Of a stretch of DNA of 16,324 nucleotides, positions 1 through 7,556 are shown one piece after another. The notes under the pieces were generated by a model, which was not told the DNA's origin, did no database searches, and was given only the letters and a program-made list of their open reading frames with translations. Numbering within the stretch: the first letter of the stretch is position 1; the number at the start of each line of letters is the position of its first letter. Source of the stretch: Candidatus Pacearchaeota archaeon (lineage in GTDB: Archaea; Nanobdellota; Nanobdellia; Pacearchaeales; GW2011-AR1); contig JAUYJY010000016.1 in assembly GCA_030699205.1 (NCBI GenBank), forward strand, positions 1-16,324, given 5' to 3'. The translations under genes and the position numbers were made by a program.

Positions 1-245
1 CTCTTAAAAATTTGATTAAATAAATTGTCATTATCTAACTTTCTTAAAATTGGACTTTTCTTATAATCAAACATAAACATTATAGTAATAATTGTTAAAA
101 TAAAAACAAAGAATACTCCAAATAATTGTAACAACGATGAAGATATTTTATCAGTATTAAAATCTAAAAAACCAAAAAAAGAGATAAAAATTATAAAAAT
201 CAAGGAATACAAAAAATCTCTACTATTTGAATATTTTTCAAACAT
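1..245 (-). CDS. Partial small membrane protein, unknown
   Basis: An open frame starts at an ATG (243-245 on the minus strand) and runs off the left edge without a stop, giving 81 residues. I do not recognise it. It has two clear hydrophobic segments, about residues 11-29 (rich in F, I and L) and 44-62, joined by a short polar linker with DFNTDK, then a charged stretch (YKKSPILRKLDNDN). It looks like an integral membrane protein with at least two helices. It begins 2 nt after the stop of the upstream minus-strand gene, so the two are almost certainly co-transcribed and may act together as a soluble plus membrane pair. Function cannot be assigned. Confidence 0.6.
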   Translation of the reverse strand, partial: MFEKYSNSRDFLYSLIFIIFISFFGFLDFNTDKISSSLLQLFGVFFVFILTIITIMFMFDYKKSPILRKLDNDNLFNQIFK

Positions 246-247
246 TT

Positions 248-1186
248 TTACACCAACTTATCTTTCTTACCTTCAAAACCTTCTTTTAAGGTTATGAACA
301 TATCATTATCATCATATTCAGTTTTATCTCTTGGGAGCATAAAAAAAATAATTTTGTCAAGAAGATTTAATTGAGGGATTGTATCATTATCCGTGTCAAA
401 TGTAAAAATCTTTAATAATTCTCCAAAATCTACATTTAATGCCTCTTCAAAACTTCCAGTGCTAAAAAGTTTTTTAAAAAAACTTTCTGTATTTGGGGGA
501 TTCTCCCATCTTAAACTTATATCTGCATAAATTCCTTTCTGTAATAAATTTGGGATAACTTCTTCCACATATCCAAAGTGTTTAATCCTATCTTCTGGGG
601 CATATTTTTTAAAATAAAGTCGGACTAAAGTTACTTTATTTTCTTTTAAACTTTGGATTGTTGATTTCAAATCCTTACCAATAATATTCCTTGACCTTAA
701 TTCTTCAATTATATCTGAATATCTTTGCTTAAAATAATTCACAAAACCCTTAATATTCAAAGAGAAATATTGTCTTTCAAACATTAAAATGGGTTTTCCG
801 TCATCTTTAACCCAAATCAAAAAATTTAATTTTCCTTTAATATTATGACAAAGATGTTCGTTTTCTTCAAAACCCAATTCCAAAAACTCTCCTTTTCTTT
901 CCCGACTATAATTTATTTCATCTTCTCCAACAATAAAATACCCGAAATAAAATTTCCCCCCTTGTGCTTCCTCTTTCTTTATAATATGAACACTTAGAAT
1001 ATAATCTGAATGATTTTGATAAGTTGGAGATTTATTTGTTGTTTCCAACATAATCTTATCTAATTCCCCTGACCAATCAAAAGTAGTTTCTGGCTTATTC
1101 TGTAAAAGTAAGTCATAAAAGTAAAACTTAGTTTGAGCCATATCTTCTTCAAGATTTTCCCATTTAAAATCGTTTTGTTTTATCAT
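248..1186 (-). CDS. Hypothetical soluble protein, 312 aa
   Basis: A 312-residue protein that I do not recognise. It has no signal peptide or long hydrophobic segment, so it is probably cytoplasmic. The N-terminal half has beta-like alternation (DYILSVHIIKK, KFYFGYFIVGEDE, LNFLIWVKDDGKPILMF), followed by an alpha-helical, charged middle (about 150-200) and a mixed C-terminus. It uses ATG at 1186. It is transcribed away from the exosome operon; the near-palindromic TATA sequence at 1236-1243 could serve both directions. Its stop is 2 nt before the start of a small membrane protein, so the two form a likely operon. The base composition is as AT-rich as the neighbours. A defence or stress pair (soluble sensor plus membrane effector) is one possibility, based only on the gene arrangement. 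Confidence 0.75.
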   Translation of the reverse strand: MIKQNDFKWENLEEDMAQTKFYFYDLLLQNKPETTFDWSGELDKIMLETTNKSPTYQNHSDYILSVHIIKKEEAQGGKFYFGYFIVGEDEINYSRERKGEFLELGFEENEHLCHNIKGKLNFLIWVKDDGKPILMFERQYFSLNIKGFVNYFKQRYSDIIEELRSRNIIGKDLKSTIQSLKENKVTLVRLYFKKYAPEDRIKHFGYVEEVIPNLLQKGIYADISLRWENPPNTESFFKKLFSTGSFEEALNVDFGELLKIFTFDTDNDTIPQLNLLDKIIFFMLPRDKTEYDDNDMFITLKEGFEGKKDKLV

Positions 1187-1219
1187 TTTGATATTTCACC
1201 AACCTTTAAGGTAACAATG

Positions 1220-1243
1220 TACGGGTGTCGGAAGGTTTAAATA
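1220..1243 (+). promoter_or_regulatory. Exosome operon promoter with 12-base upstream motif
   Basis: The motif tacgggtgtcgg (1220-1231) is followed after 4 nt by the TATA box tttaaata (1236-1243). The same 12 bases sit 3 nt before the TATA box of the 16S rRNA promoter (6019-6030). Transcription would start near 1268, leaving a leader of about 50 nt before the ATG at 1323. The TATA sequence is close to palindromic, so it may also drive the minus-strand gene that starts at 1186. Confidence 0.6.
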
Positions 1244-1322
1244 CCCTAAAATTTTCTAGTTTTGAATAAAGATACACTAAGGAATATTATCATTATCCTT
1301 TTAGTGATTGATTATAATTAAA

Positions 1323-2036
1323 ATGAATGAAGAGATTAACCAAGTGAGTGAAGAAGGATATAGTTCTAACGATGTTAAAGCTAAGCGAGTTATTGTTGTT
1401 CCCGGAGAAGTTATTGCTTCAGGAGAGGATTTTCTTCCGGGTGATGGAACTTACAGAGAAGGAAATGAGATTATCGCGGAAAGATATGGCTTGTCTGAAA
1501 TAGTTGGGAGAGTTGTAAAAATTATTCCTCTTTCTGGTGCCTATATTCCGAGAAGAAACAATGTGGTTTTAGGAAGAGTTATAGATATACTACATAGCGG
1601 GTGGCTCGTCGATATTGATACTGCTGGTTCTTCGTTCTTGCCATTAGCTGAAACTCCGAGATTTATTAATAAACATGAAATGAATCAATTTTTAGATATT
1701 GGAGATATGGTTTCTGCGAAAATCTGGAATGTTAATGGAAAGAGTGTTGACCTTGCGATGAAGGGAAAGGGACTTGGAAAACTTGAGGGCGGTTTTGTCT
1801 TTAGGATAAATCCAAGCAGAGTGCCGAGAGTTATTGGAAAAGAAGGGAGTATGATTTCTTTAATTAAAGAAAATACCGGATGTAATATTACAATTGGGCA
1901 GAATGGATGGGTTTGGATTAAAGGGAATGATATTGATTCGGAGATTAAATCAAGAAGAGCAATAGAATTTATTGCAGAAAAAGTTTATGTTTCTGGTCTT
2001 ACTGATAAAATGGAGGAATGGTTTAATAATAACTAA
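1323..2036 (+). CDS. rrp4: Exosome complex RNA-binding protein Rrp4
   Basis: Rrp4 forms the RNA-binding cap of the archaeal exosome, which degrades and tails RNA 3' to 5' in the cytoplasm. Seen in the 237-residue protein (from ATG 1323): an N-terminal domain with the typical VVPGEVI..GEDFLPGDGTY pattern (about 24-45), an S1 domain (about 78-150; GRVIDI, GWLVDID), and a KH domain (about 158-222) with the GxxG loop in VIGKEGSMI. The KH domain separates it from Csl4. A longer reading from TTG at 1308 adds five residues; I prefer ATG 1323 because the extra residues (MIIIK) are not family-like and TTG starts are rare. No Shine-Dalgarno site is visible. The stop overlaps the start of rrp41 by one base (TAATG), as expected for a translationally coupled operon. 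Confidence 0.95.
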   Translation: MNEEINQVSEEGYSSNDVKAKRVIVVPGEVIASGEDFLPGDGTYREGNEIIAERYGLSEIVGRVVKIIPLSGAYIPRRNNVVLGRVIDILHSGWLVDIDTAGSSFLPLAETPRFINKHEMNQFLDIGDMVSAKIWNVNGKSVDLAMKGKGLGKLEGGFVFRINPSRVPRVIGKEGSMISLIKENTGCNITIGQNGWVWIKGNDIDSEIKSRRAIEFIAEKVYVSGLTDKMEEWFNNN

Positions 2037-2737
2037 TGGCATTCAAAAGAACTGACGGAAGAAAGGCGGATGAAATGAGGAAAATTACTGCAAAGGTTGG
2101 AATTATTCCGAATGCAGATGGTAGTGCAATGTTTTCTTTTGGGAATACAATTGCGATTGCTGCAGTTTATGGGCCGAGACAATTGCATCCACAACATATG
2201 CAAGATTCATCTACTGGAATTTTAAGAGTTAATTATGATTTGTTAAGCTTTAGTGTTGATGATAGAAAAAAGCCAGGACCTTCAAGAAGAAGTACAGAGA
2301 TTTCAAAGGTTACTGAGTGGGCTTTATTGCCTGCCCTAAATATTAAAGAATTTCAAAATACTGTTATAGATGTTCAAATTTATATTATTCAGGCAGATGC
2401 AAGCACCAGAACTGCAGGAATTAATGCTGCGTCTATGGCATTGGCACATGCAGGAATTTCAATGAAGAATTTAGTAACGAGTGTTGCTATTGGAAAGATT
2501 GACAAGGATTTAATTGTTGATGTTTCATATGATGAAGAACATTTTGATGAAGGAGAGGGTGCGACAGATTTTCCAATTGCTAAAATTGCAAATACTGATG
2601 AATATACATTAATACAAATGGATGGAAAAATTCAACCTAATCTAATTAAAAAGAGTCTTGAGATGGCTGATAAGGCTTGTGAGAAAATATATGAAATTCA
2701 AAAGAATGCATTGAAAAATGTGGAGGAGAATAAATGA
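2036..2737 (+). CDS. rrp41: Exosome complex exonuclease Rrp41
   Basis: Rrp41 is the catalytic RNase PH-like subunit of the archaeal exosome; with Rrp42 it forms the hexameric ring that carries out phosphorolysis of RNA. The 233-residue protein begins with the family pattern FKRTDGRKADEMR and contains the arginine-rich phosphate/RNA-binding loop (DDRKKPGPSRRSTEIS, about 75-90), the QADASTRTAGINAAS segment (119-133), and the acidic catalytic region with Asp162 and Asp178 (GATDFPIA, matching the usual aDmPvA). It starts inside the rrp4 stop codon and ends with a 4-nt overlap (ATGA) with rrp42. Length is normal for the family. Confidence 0.96.
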   Translation: MAFKRTDGRKADEMRKITAKVGIIPNADGSAMFSFGNTIAIAAVYGPRQLHPQHMQDSSTGILRVNYDLLSFSVDDRKKPGPSRRSTEISKVTEWALLPALNIKEFQNTVIDVQIYIIQADASTRTAGINAASMALAHAGISMKNLVTSVAIGKIDKDLIVDVSYDEEHFDEGEGATDFPIAKIANTDEYTLIQMDGKIQPNLIKKSLEMADKACEKIYEIQKNALKNVEENK

Positions 2738-3549
2738 GTTCAATGAAGGTGTCTAATTTATCAAAAGAAATGTTAAATAGAATGTTTGCTGAAGGAAAAA
2801 GATTTGATGGAAGAGGATTGTTGGATTTAAGGGATTTTGAAGTTGAGTATGGAGTTTCTAATAAGGCGGAGGGAAGTGCAAGAATTAGAATGGGAAAAAC
2901 TGAAGTTATTGTTGGTGTTAAGATGCAGTTGGGCGTTCCATATCCTGACTCTCCAGATAAAGGAAATCTTATGGTCTCTGCAGATTTACTCCCGTTAGCA
3001 TCTCCGAGATTTGAGTCTGGACCTCCGAGATTTCCTGCAATTGAATTGCCAAGATTGATGGACAGAATGATTAGAGAGTCTGGAATGATTGACCTCAAAA
3101 AGCTGTGCATTGAAGAAGGAGAAAAAGTTTGGACAGTTATAATAGATATTTATCCAATTAATGATGACGGCAGTTTAATTGACGCCGCAAGTATTGCTGT
3201 AATTGCTGCACTTTATGACACAGTTTTTCCGGGAATAAAGGAAGACAAAATTGATTATTCCAGCAGAACTAAAGATAAACTTCCATTATTAAAAAACATA
3301 TTTCCAATCTCATTTACATTCTATAAATTAGGAAACTCTTTGATTTTAAACCCTACAAGAGAAGAAGAAGAAGCATGTGACTCAAAGATTACGTGGGGGA
3401 TTTCTATGTGGAATGGAGAACATATGTTGCATTCGTGTCAGAAAGGACAAGAGATTCCTTTTAATAAGGAAGAAATTTTGAAGATTATGGAAATTATTCC
3501 TGAAAAGTATGATGAAACTATAAAGAAGGTTATGAAATTTATTAAATAA
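2734..3549 (+). CDS. rrp42: Exosome complex component Rrp42
   Basis: Rrp42 is the non-catalytic RNase PH-like partner of Rrp41; the heterodimer makes the exosome ring and both contribute to RNA binding. The 271-residue protein shows KRFDGRGLLDLRDFEVEYG (about 22-40), GSARIRMGKTEVIVGVK (about 47-63), the SPRFESGPP segment (about 90-98), LPRLMDRMIRESGMIDLKKLCI and the NDDGSLIDAASIA motif typical of Rrp42. It lacks the catalytic Asp arrangement of Rrp41, as is usual. The start overlaps rrp41 by 4 nt, and a good Shine-Dalgarno sequence (ggagg at 2720-2724) lies about 9 nt upstream, one of the few visible in this window. A second Met three codons in is a less likely start. Confidence 0.95.
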   Translation: MSSMKVSNLSKEMLNRMFAEGKRFDGRGLLDLRDFEVEYGVSNKAEGSARIRMGKTEVIVGVKMQLGVPYPDSPDKGNLMVSADLLPLASPRFESGPPRFPAIELPRLMDRMIRESGMIDLKKLCIEEGEKVWTVIIDIYPINDDGSLIDAASIAVIAALYDTVFPGIKEDKIDYSSRTKDKLPLLKNIFPISFTFYKLGNSLILNPTREEEEACDSKITWGISMWNGEHMLHSCQKGQEIPFNKEEILKIMEIIPEKYDETIKKVMKFIK

Positions 3550-3550
3550 A

Positions 3551-3925
3551 ATGGCAGAAGAAATAGAGTTTACGAGATATGAAATTGCGAGGATTTTAGG
3601 AGCGAGAGCATTGCAAATTTCTATGGATGCCCCATTATTGCTTGAAATCAGCGATGAAGAACTTGAATCAATTAGGTATGATGCATTGAAAATTGCAGAT
3701 AAGGAATTTTACTCAGGAGTTTTGCCAATTTCTGTTAAAAGACCTATGCCTAAGATGAATGTTGAAAAATTAAGAGCACCCAGAGAAGATAAAGTAGATG
3801 ATAAAAAAATTATTGAAAAAGAAAAAGAGGAAGAAAAAGAAATTGCTGAATCTGCTGAAGAAATGGGTTTTGAAAATCCTGATGCGGAAGAGCTTGCAGA
3901 TGAAGATGAAGAATCTAATGAATAG
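3551..3925 (+). CDS. rpoK: RNA polymerase subunit K (Rpb6 family) with acidic tail
   Basis: RpoK is the archaeal counterpart of eukaryotic Rpb6 and bacterial omega; it helps assemble and stabilise RNA polymerase. The core (about residues 5-75) shows FTRYEIARILGARALQISMDAP, ISDEELESIRYDALKIADKEF and GVLPISVKRPMPK, all family hallmarks. The protein is 124 residues, well above the usual 55-95 for archaeal RpoK, because of a C-terminal tail of about 45 residues that is highly charged and mostly acidic (KEKEEEKE, AEELADEDEESNE). The tail looks disordered; its role is unknown. The gene begins one base after the rrp42 stop and is the last of the operon. In many archaea rpoK is followed by eno and rps2; here rps2 follows after a gap of about 690 nt and eno is absent. 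Confidence 0.93.
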   Translation: MAEEIEFTRYEIARILGARALQISMDAPLLLEISDEELESIRYDALKIADKEFYSGVLPISVKRPMPKMNVEKLRAPREDKVDDKKIIEKEKEEEKEIAESAEEMGFENPDAEELADEDEESNE

Positions 3926-3971
3926 TTTTCTATGTGATAAATTGTAATTTAATTGATTTTATTTTTAGGTG

Positions 3972-4018
3972 ATTAGTTCAAATACGGACTAAACTTTGCC
4001 GTCTAATTAGAGTGTTTT
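3972..4018 (+). terminator. Possible hairpin terminator after rpoK
   Basis: Arms attag (3972-3976) and ctaat (4003-4007) enclose an inner pair acgg (3984-3987) and ccgt (3999-4002); a short T run (gtttttg) follows at 4014. This could end the exosome-rpoK transcript. The pairing is modest and not tested. Confidence 0.3.
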
Positions 4019-4036
4019 TGAGTTATCTATAAAGCG

Positions 4037-4303
4037 TAGAGAATAAGCATTTTTTGCTAATTTTTTATCGATGATGAGAAAATTGACAGCTCAATGAGTT
4101 TTTTAGATATAGCAGAAGACAAAATATTTTGAACAGTTTTTTGTTCTTCCGCTAATAGTCTAAGACAAATACACTTCAATTATAAATGTCTTAGACTATA
4201 TTTTAATAACTCTAAAAAATAAGATAATTTCTATCGATGAGAAAGGCGTTTTGTTATCCTTAAATTAATTTATTTCTATAACATTCCACGACGATGCTTT
4301 ATA
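4037..4303 (+). repeat. Dispersed intergenic repeat, copy A (split by insertion)
   Basis: After removing the 89-bp insertion and one TA, this stretch aligns along its whole length with 13599-13772, with about 85-90% identity by eye and almost no gaps. Shared blocks include ataagcatttttt, atgagaaaattga, aataactctaaaaaata, tatcgatgagaaaggcgtt and gttatccttaaattaattta. A short hairpin attga(cagc)tcaat in this copy is attga(tagc)ttaat in the other, a change that keeps pairing as G-U on the plus strand, which suggests an RNA read in this direction. It is not coding in any frame. Both copies lie directly downstream of a plus-strand gene. Function unknown; a small RNA or 3' untranslated element are both possible. 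Confidence 0.7.
4110..4198 (+). mobile_element. Twin-hairpin TA-flanked element (MITE-like), copy 1
   Basis: An 89-bp element flanked by TA at 4108-4109 and 4199-4200. Hairpin I has arms tagcagaagacaaaa and ttttgttcttccgcta with one A-C mismatch and a bulge; hairpin II has perfect 12-bp arms tagtctaagaca and tgtcttagacta. The two ends also form imperfect terminal inverted repeats (tag...aagac). The other copy of the host repeat (13599-13772) has a single TA (13669-13670) with nothing inserted, so this is a genuine insertion with a TA target duplication. It differs from the copy in the 23S intron at about three bases. It has no coding capacity, so a transposase must act from elsewhere; TA duplication is typical of the IS630/Tc1/mariner superfamily. 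Confidence 0.85.
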
Positions 4304-4514
4304 CTTACTTTTTGAGTTATCTTAATTGAGCTATTGCGTTGTTCTTTATTGATATTTCTTTATCCTTTCTTGTTTGGTTTGCTAAAGATTATAAGGCAGA
4401 AGCATTAACAAGAAGATAAATTATAGTCCGAATGATAAATAATGTAGTTATTCGAAAAATTTTAATATCTTTTGAGATTTAGATTTGTCTTGAATAAATT
4501 CGGTTAAGCAGTAA

Positions 4515-4523
4515 ATTTAAAAA
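4515..4523 (+). promoter_or_regulatory. rps2 promoter TATA box
   Basis: The sequence atttaaaaa followed by cccc has the look of an archaeal TATA box. Transcription would start near 4545, giving a leader of about 70 nt before the rps2 ATG at 4618. That leader contains gcaag (4554-4558) and a matching cttgc about 40 nt later, so it may fold. A second AT-rich stretch (ttataaat near 4604) is too close to the start codon to serve as a TATA box. Confidence 0.4.
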
Positions 4524-4617
4524 CCCCTTAAACTCAAGAAATATACATTTTGCAAGTACGGAAACGCAGTGGCAATAAGACGTTCTGATTAACCCTTGCG
4601 CTTGTTATAAATTTACA

Positions 4618-5523
4618 ATGGCTGAAAATAAAGAAAGCACTTTGGAAGAAATTAAAGAGAAAGCTGAAGAAGTAATAGAAAAAGTAGAAGACACAGCGAA
4701 AAAGATAGTTAAGAAAATTGAGAAGATTGTTGATGGGAAGAAAAAGACTAAAAAGATTGCAGTTAAAAAGAAAACTAATATTGTAAAAGAAGAAAAAACA
4801 AATTCTAAAAAATCTGCATTTGAAATTTTGAAAGAAAAGGCAAAGGCGTTGGAAGGAAAAGTCAAAGACGCGGAAAAAATTGATATTAAAGAAAGAGTTA
4901 CGGGTATGCCTTCTGATGAGGAGAACACTTTAGTCCCCATAGAAGATTATCTGAAAAGCAGTATGCATTTAGGAACCAGAGTTATTACACCCCATATGAG
5001 AAAGTATATTTATAAAAGGCGTGCAGATGGACTTGCCGTTTTTAATACTGGATTATTGGATAAAATGATGAGGGAAGGAATAGATTATCTTGCAGGATTT
5101 GCTCCTGAAGATATTGTTGTTATCTGTAAGAGAGAGTCTGGATGGAAAGTGGCTAAGAAATTTGCAGATACATTTGGGATGAAGCTATTTACTAAAAAAT
5201 ATCCTGCAGGAACTTTAACTAATATAAATTTAGATGATTTTTTTGAAAGAGAACTTGTTTTGATTTGTGACCCTTGGCTTGACAAAAATGCCTTGAGTGA
5301 TGCGAATAGAATCAAGACAAAAGTAATGTCTGTTTGTGATAGCAACAACTATACTTTTGGGATTGACAAATTTGTTATCGGAAACAATAAAAGCGGAAAA
5401 AGTCTTGGAATGGTTTTTTATTTATTTACAAAATTATATGCGGAGAAAAGAAATATTAAAATTGAAGAACCAAGGATTGAAGATTTTATAGATGACTGGG
5501 AAAATTTGGTTCCTCCAAAATAA
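4618..5523 (+). CDS. rps2: Small ribosomal subunit protein uS2 with long N-terminal extension
   Basis: uS2 binds the small ribosomal subunit near the head-body junction. The family domain spans about residues 105-301: LVPIEDYLKSSMHLGTRVITPHM, the IYKRRADGLAVFNT segment, PEDIVVICKRESGWKVAKKFAD, the PAGTLTN loop, LVLICDPWLDKNALSDANRI, and the closing DKFVIGNNKSGKSLGMVFYLF. Archaeal S2 is usually about 200-220 residues; this protein has about 104 extra N-terminal residues dominated by Lys and Glu with heptad-like helical stretches (EEIKEKAEEVIEKVEDTAKK). The extension is in frame, starts at the first ATG, and could be a helical or coiled-coil RNA- or ribosome-binding tail. A later start at Met97 would give a more normal length, but the upstream frame stays open and codon use is consistent, so I keep the long form. 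Confidence 0.92.
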   Translation: MAENKESTLEEIKEKAEEVIEKVEDTAKKIVKKIEKIVDGKKKTKKIAVKKKTNIVKEEKTNSKKSAFEILKEKAKALEGKVKDAEKIDIKERVTGMPSDEENTLVPIEDYLKSSMHLGTRVITPHMRKYIYKRRADGLAVFNTGLLDKMMREGIDYLAGFAPEDIVVICKRESGWKVAKKFADTFGMKLFTKKYPAGTLTNINLDDFFERELVLICDPWLDKNALSDANRIKTKVMSVCDSNNYTFGIDKFVIGNNKSGKSLGMVFYLFTKLYAEKRNIKIEEPRIEDFIDDWENLVPPK

Positions 5524-6257
5524 TTTTTAGATAATAAATATTTGGAAACAAACTGGGTGTGTTTTTGAGATGAGAGATAAAGGCAGTTGGTTGCAAAATG
5601 TTTTATTTGGGATTTTATTCTCCATAGACAAAATAAAAAATTGAGAATGCAGATAGAATATATAAAATTGGCAATGTTAGTTAAATAAATGTCTTAAATA
5701 TTGGTGTGTTGAAATGAAAATTAATTTTTAAATAATTATTGAGGCAATTAATAATCTGATATTTAAATAAAATAAAAAGTATTATGTAAATAACTGATTA
5801 AGATTGAGAAGTTAGGTGGTTTCTTAATTAATATGTTTTATTATAAATTGTCAATGATGAATAAGAAGAAGGATTTATTTTTGGAATGCATCAACTATAC
5901 AATTAAGTAGATGAATTTGGAAGAATTCCTCGAAAGCTTTATAAAGCCCATTTTTCCTTAAATGAACATTAAGATGTTAACTTTAATGAGTGCCTTAATG
6001 CTTATGATTGAAGATACCTACGGGTGTCGGCAATTTTATATTAGGGTATGAGGTATGCAAACGCAATGAGTTGAGTAATCTCAAGCGATAATTATTTTCT
6101 GGAGGACGAGTGTAGATAGATAACTTGTCATAATCTATTGTATTTTTTATTGTTATCTTCTTTATTTATTGTTAAAATAAAACTTGAGTCTTATTTATAG
6201 TGTTGGATAGCATTATTAAGACAGAGCATATAAAGAGGATTTATAATAATTAATAAT
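5524..6257 (+). other. Non-coding rRNA upstream region and 16S leader
   Basis: About 730 nt without a credible gene. The first 400 nt are very AT-rich with no recognised feature. A TATA-like tttataaa (5939-5946) after cgaaagc could be an additional upstream rRNA promoter. The better promoter is at 6019-6041, and about 195 nt of leader precedes the mature 16S. A clear pre-16S processing stem could not be identified by eye. Confidence 0.6.
6019..6041 (+). promoter_or_regulatory. 16S rRNA operon promoter with shared 12-base motif
   Basis: The motif tacgggtgtcgg (6019-6030) is followed by the TATA box ttttatat (6034-6041); transcription would start near 6065. The identical 12-mer precedes the exosome operon TATA box at 1220-1231 with almost the same spacing (16 versus 15 nt from motif start to TATA start). 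It is absent before the other promoters I mark here (rps2, rnpB and the tRNAs), so it may bind a regulator common to the two units. Confidence 0.6.
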
Positions 6258-7222
6258 AAATCCAGTTGATCCCGCTGGAGATTGCGGCTATTTGGTTTGA
6301 CTTAGGCATGCAAGTCTTACTTTTCTTCGGAGAGGTAGGCGAACTGCTCAGTAACACGTAGTTAATCTGCCCTAACGCGGGCAATAAGGTCGGGAAACTG
6401 ACTCTAAAGGCCCATAGAAGATTAATACTGGAATGTTTTTTCTTTAAAAGTTTGTGTTAGGATGAGACTGCGGTGGATTAGGTTGTTGGCGGGGTAATGG
6501 CCCACCAAGCTGATGATCCATAAGGGCTTTTAGCGAAGTGGCCCTGAGAGGGAGTCTGAGACACTACTCCCAGCCCTACGGGGTGCAGCAGCTGAGGATA
6601 TTCTGCAATACACGAAAGTGTGACAGAGCGAGCCAGAGTGCTTTTCCATATTGGAAAAGCTTTTATGAGATGCAAAAAGTCTCAGGAATAAGGACCGGGC
6701 AAGACTGGTGCCAGCCGCCGCGGTAATACCAGCGGTCCAAGTCGCAATCATCTTTATTGGGTCTAAAACATCCGTAGCTTGTTTTGTAAGTCTCTTGTGA
6801 AATCCGGTCTCTTAAGGGCCGAAGTGCAAGAGATACTGCATTGCTAGAGACCGGGAGAGGTAAGGAGTACGGTCAGGGTACCGGTTAAATGGGTTGATCC
6901 TGTCTGGACTAACAATAGCGAAGGCACCTTACTAGAACGGATCTGACAGTGAGGGATGAAGGCTAGGGGCGCAAAACGGATTAGATACCCGTGTAGTCCT
7001 AGCAGTAAACACTGCACACTAAACATCGGGGCCTCTTAGAGAGGTTTCGGTGCTGTAGCGAAGGCGTAGAGTGTGCTACCTGGGAAGTATAGTCGCAAGG
7101 CCGAAACTTAAAGGAATAGGCGGGGGAGTACTACAACGAGTGACGCGTGCGGTTGGACATCAACAATTAGCTGCACGACAGCCGAAGTTTGAATCGCTTC
7201 GGAGTCTTAACATAAACATCTA

Positions 7223-7302
7223 TAGCAGAAGCATTAAATAATCGTAAGCTTCCGCTATATAGTAAACGCATAAAAGTATACGAAGATTAAATGCGTTTAC
7301 TA
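7223..7302 (+). mobile_element. Twin-hairpin TA-flanked element, copy 2 (in 16S intron)
   Basis: An 80-bp element flanked by TA (7221-7222, 7303-7304). Hairpin I: tagcagaagc / gcttccgcta with the same A-C mismatch as the other copies. Hairpin II: perfect 12-bp arms tagtaaacgcat / atgcgtttacta. The ends form terminal inverted repeats matching at 13 of 17 positions by eye. It begins 69 nt into the intron, almost the same place as the copy in the 23S intron (70 nt in), upstream of the P element, where a P2 domain would lie. Confidence 0.8.
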
Positions 7303-7524
7303 TATTAGTGTTAAGGGAAAAAATCTGGCTATATGCGGGAAAGTCTTGTTAGGTTTGCAGTAGGATATTATCTGGAAAATTGAAAATTTTCCAGCCATTC
7401 AACTTTCACAAGATTGAATGTTTTCGCGAGAAGATAACGAACCCTAAAAATCTGCAAAATAGAGATAATCCGCAGGAAAGACTGGAATTAGTTATTACTT
7501 TTAAAAAGTAATGAAATAGTAAGG

Positions 7525-7532
7525 TTTATATA
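7525..7532 (+). promoter_or_regulatory. TATA box inside the 16S intron
   Basis: The sequence tttatata preceded by aagg lies 32 nt before the ATG at 7557, the usual spacing for a nearly leaderless archaeal transcript. It suggests that intron cargo can be transcribed independently of the rRNA operon. Confidence 0.45.
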
Positions 7533-7556
7533 AGATATTTTTTTCCTTATTTAGCG

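Larger units (their letters stand above)
3926..4617. other. Non-coding gap between rpoK and rps2
   Basis: No credible gene is seen in about 690 nt. It holds a possible terminator hairpin, one copy of a dispersed repeat (4037-4303) split by a twin-hairpin mobile element (4110-4198), about 200 nt of AT-rich sequence with no recognised feature, and the rps2 promoter. In many archaea the eno gene lies at this point; its loss would explain the gap, but no eno remnant can be recognised. Confidence 0.7.

Noticed and set aside
2646..3110. Minus-strand open frame opposite rrp41/rrp42
   Set aside because: Antisense shadow of well-supported exosome genes with implausible composition.
4012..4329. gagttatct repeated at 4019, 4314 and 9301
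   Set aside because: Too short and too AT-rich to separate from chance; the third is part of a separate hairpin.
4395..4413. ggcagaagcattaaca resembles the left end of the twin-hairpin elements
   Set aside because: No matching cttccgc arm or second hairpin follows, so at most a decayed fragment.
4418..4436. agataaattatagtccg resembles group I intron element S
   Set aside because: No P, Q or R elements precede it, and it is not in an RNA gene.
5853..5862. Possible C/D box RNA (atgatga at 5855)
   Set aside because: No suitable D box (ctga) follows at the right distance, and no terminal stem is seen.
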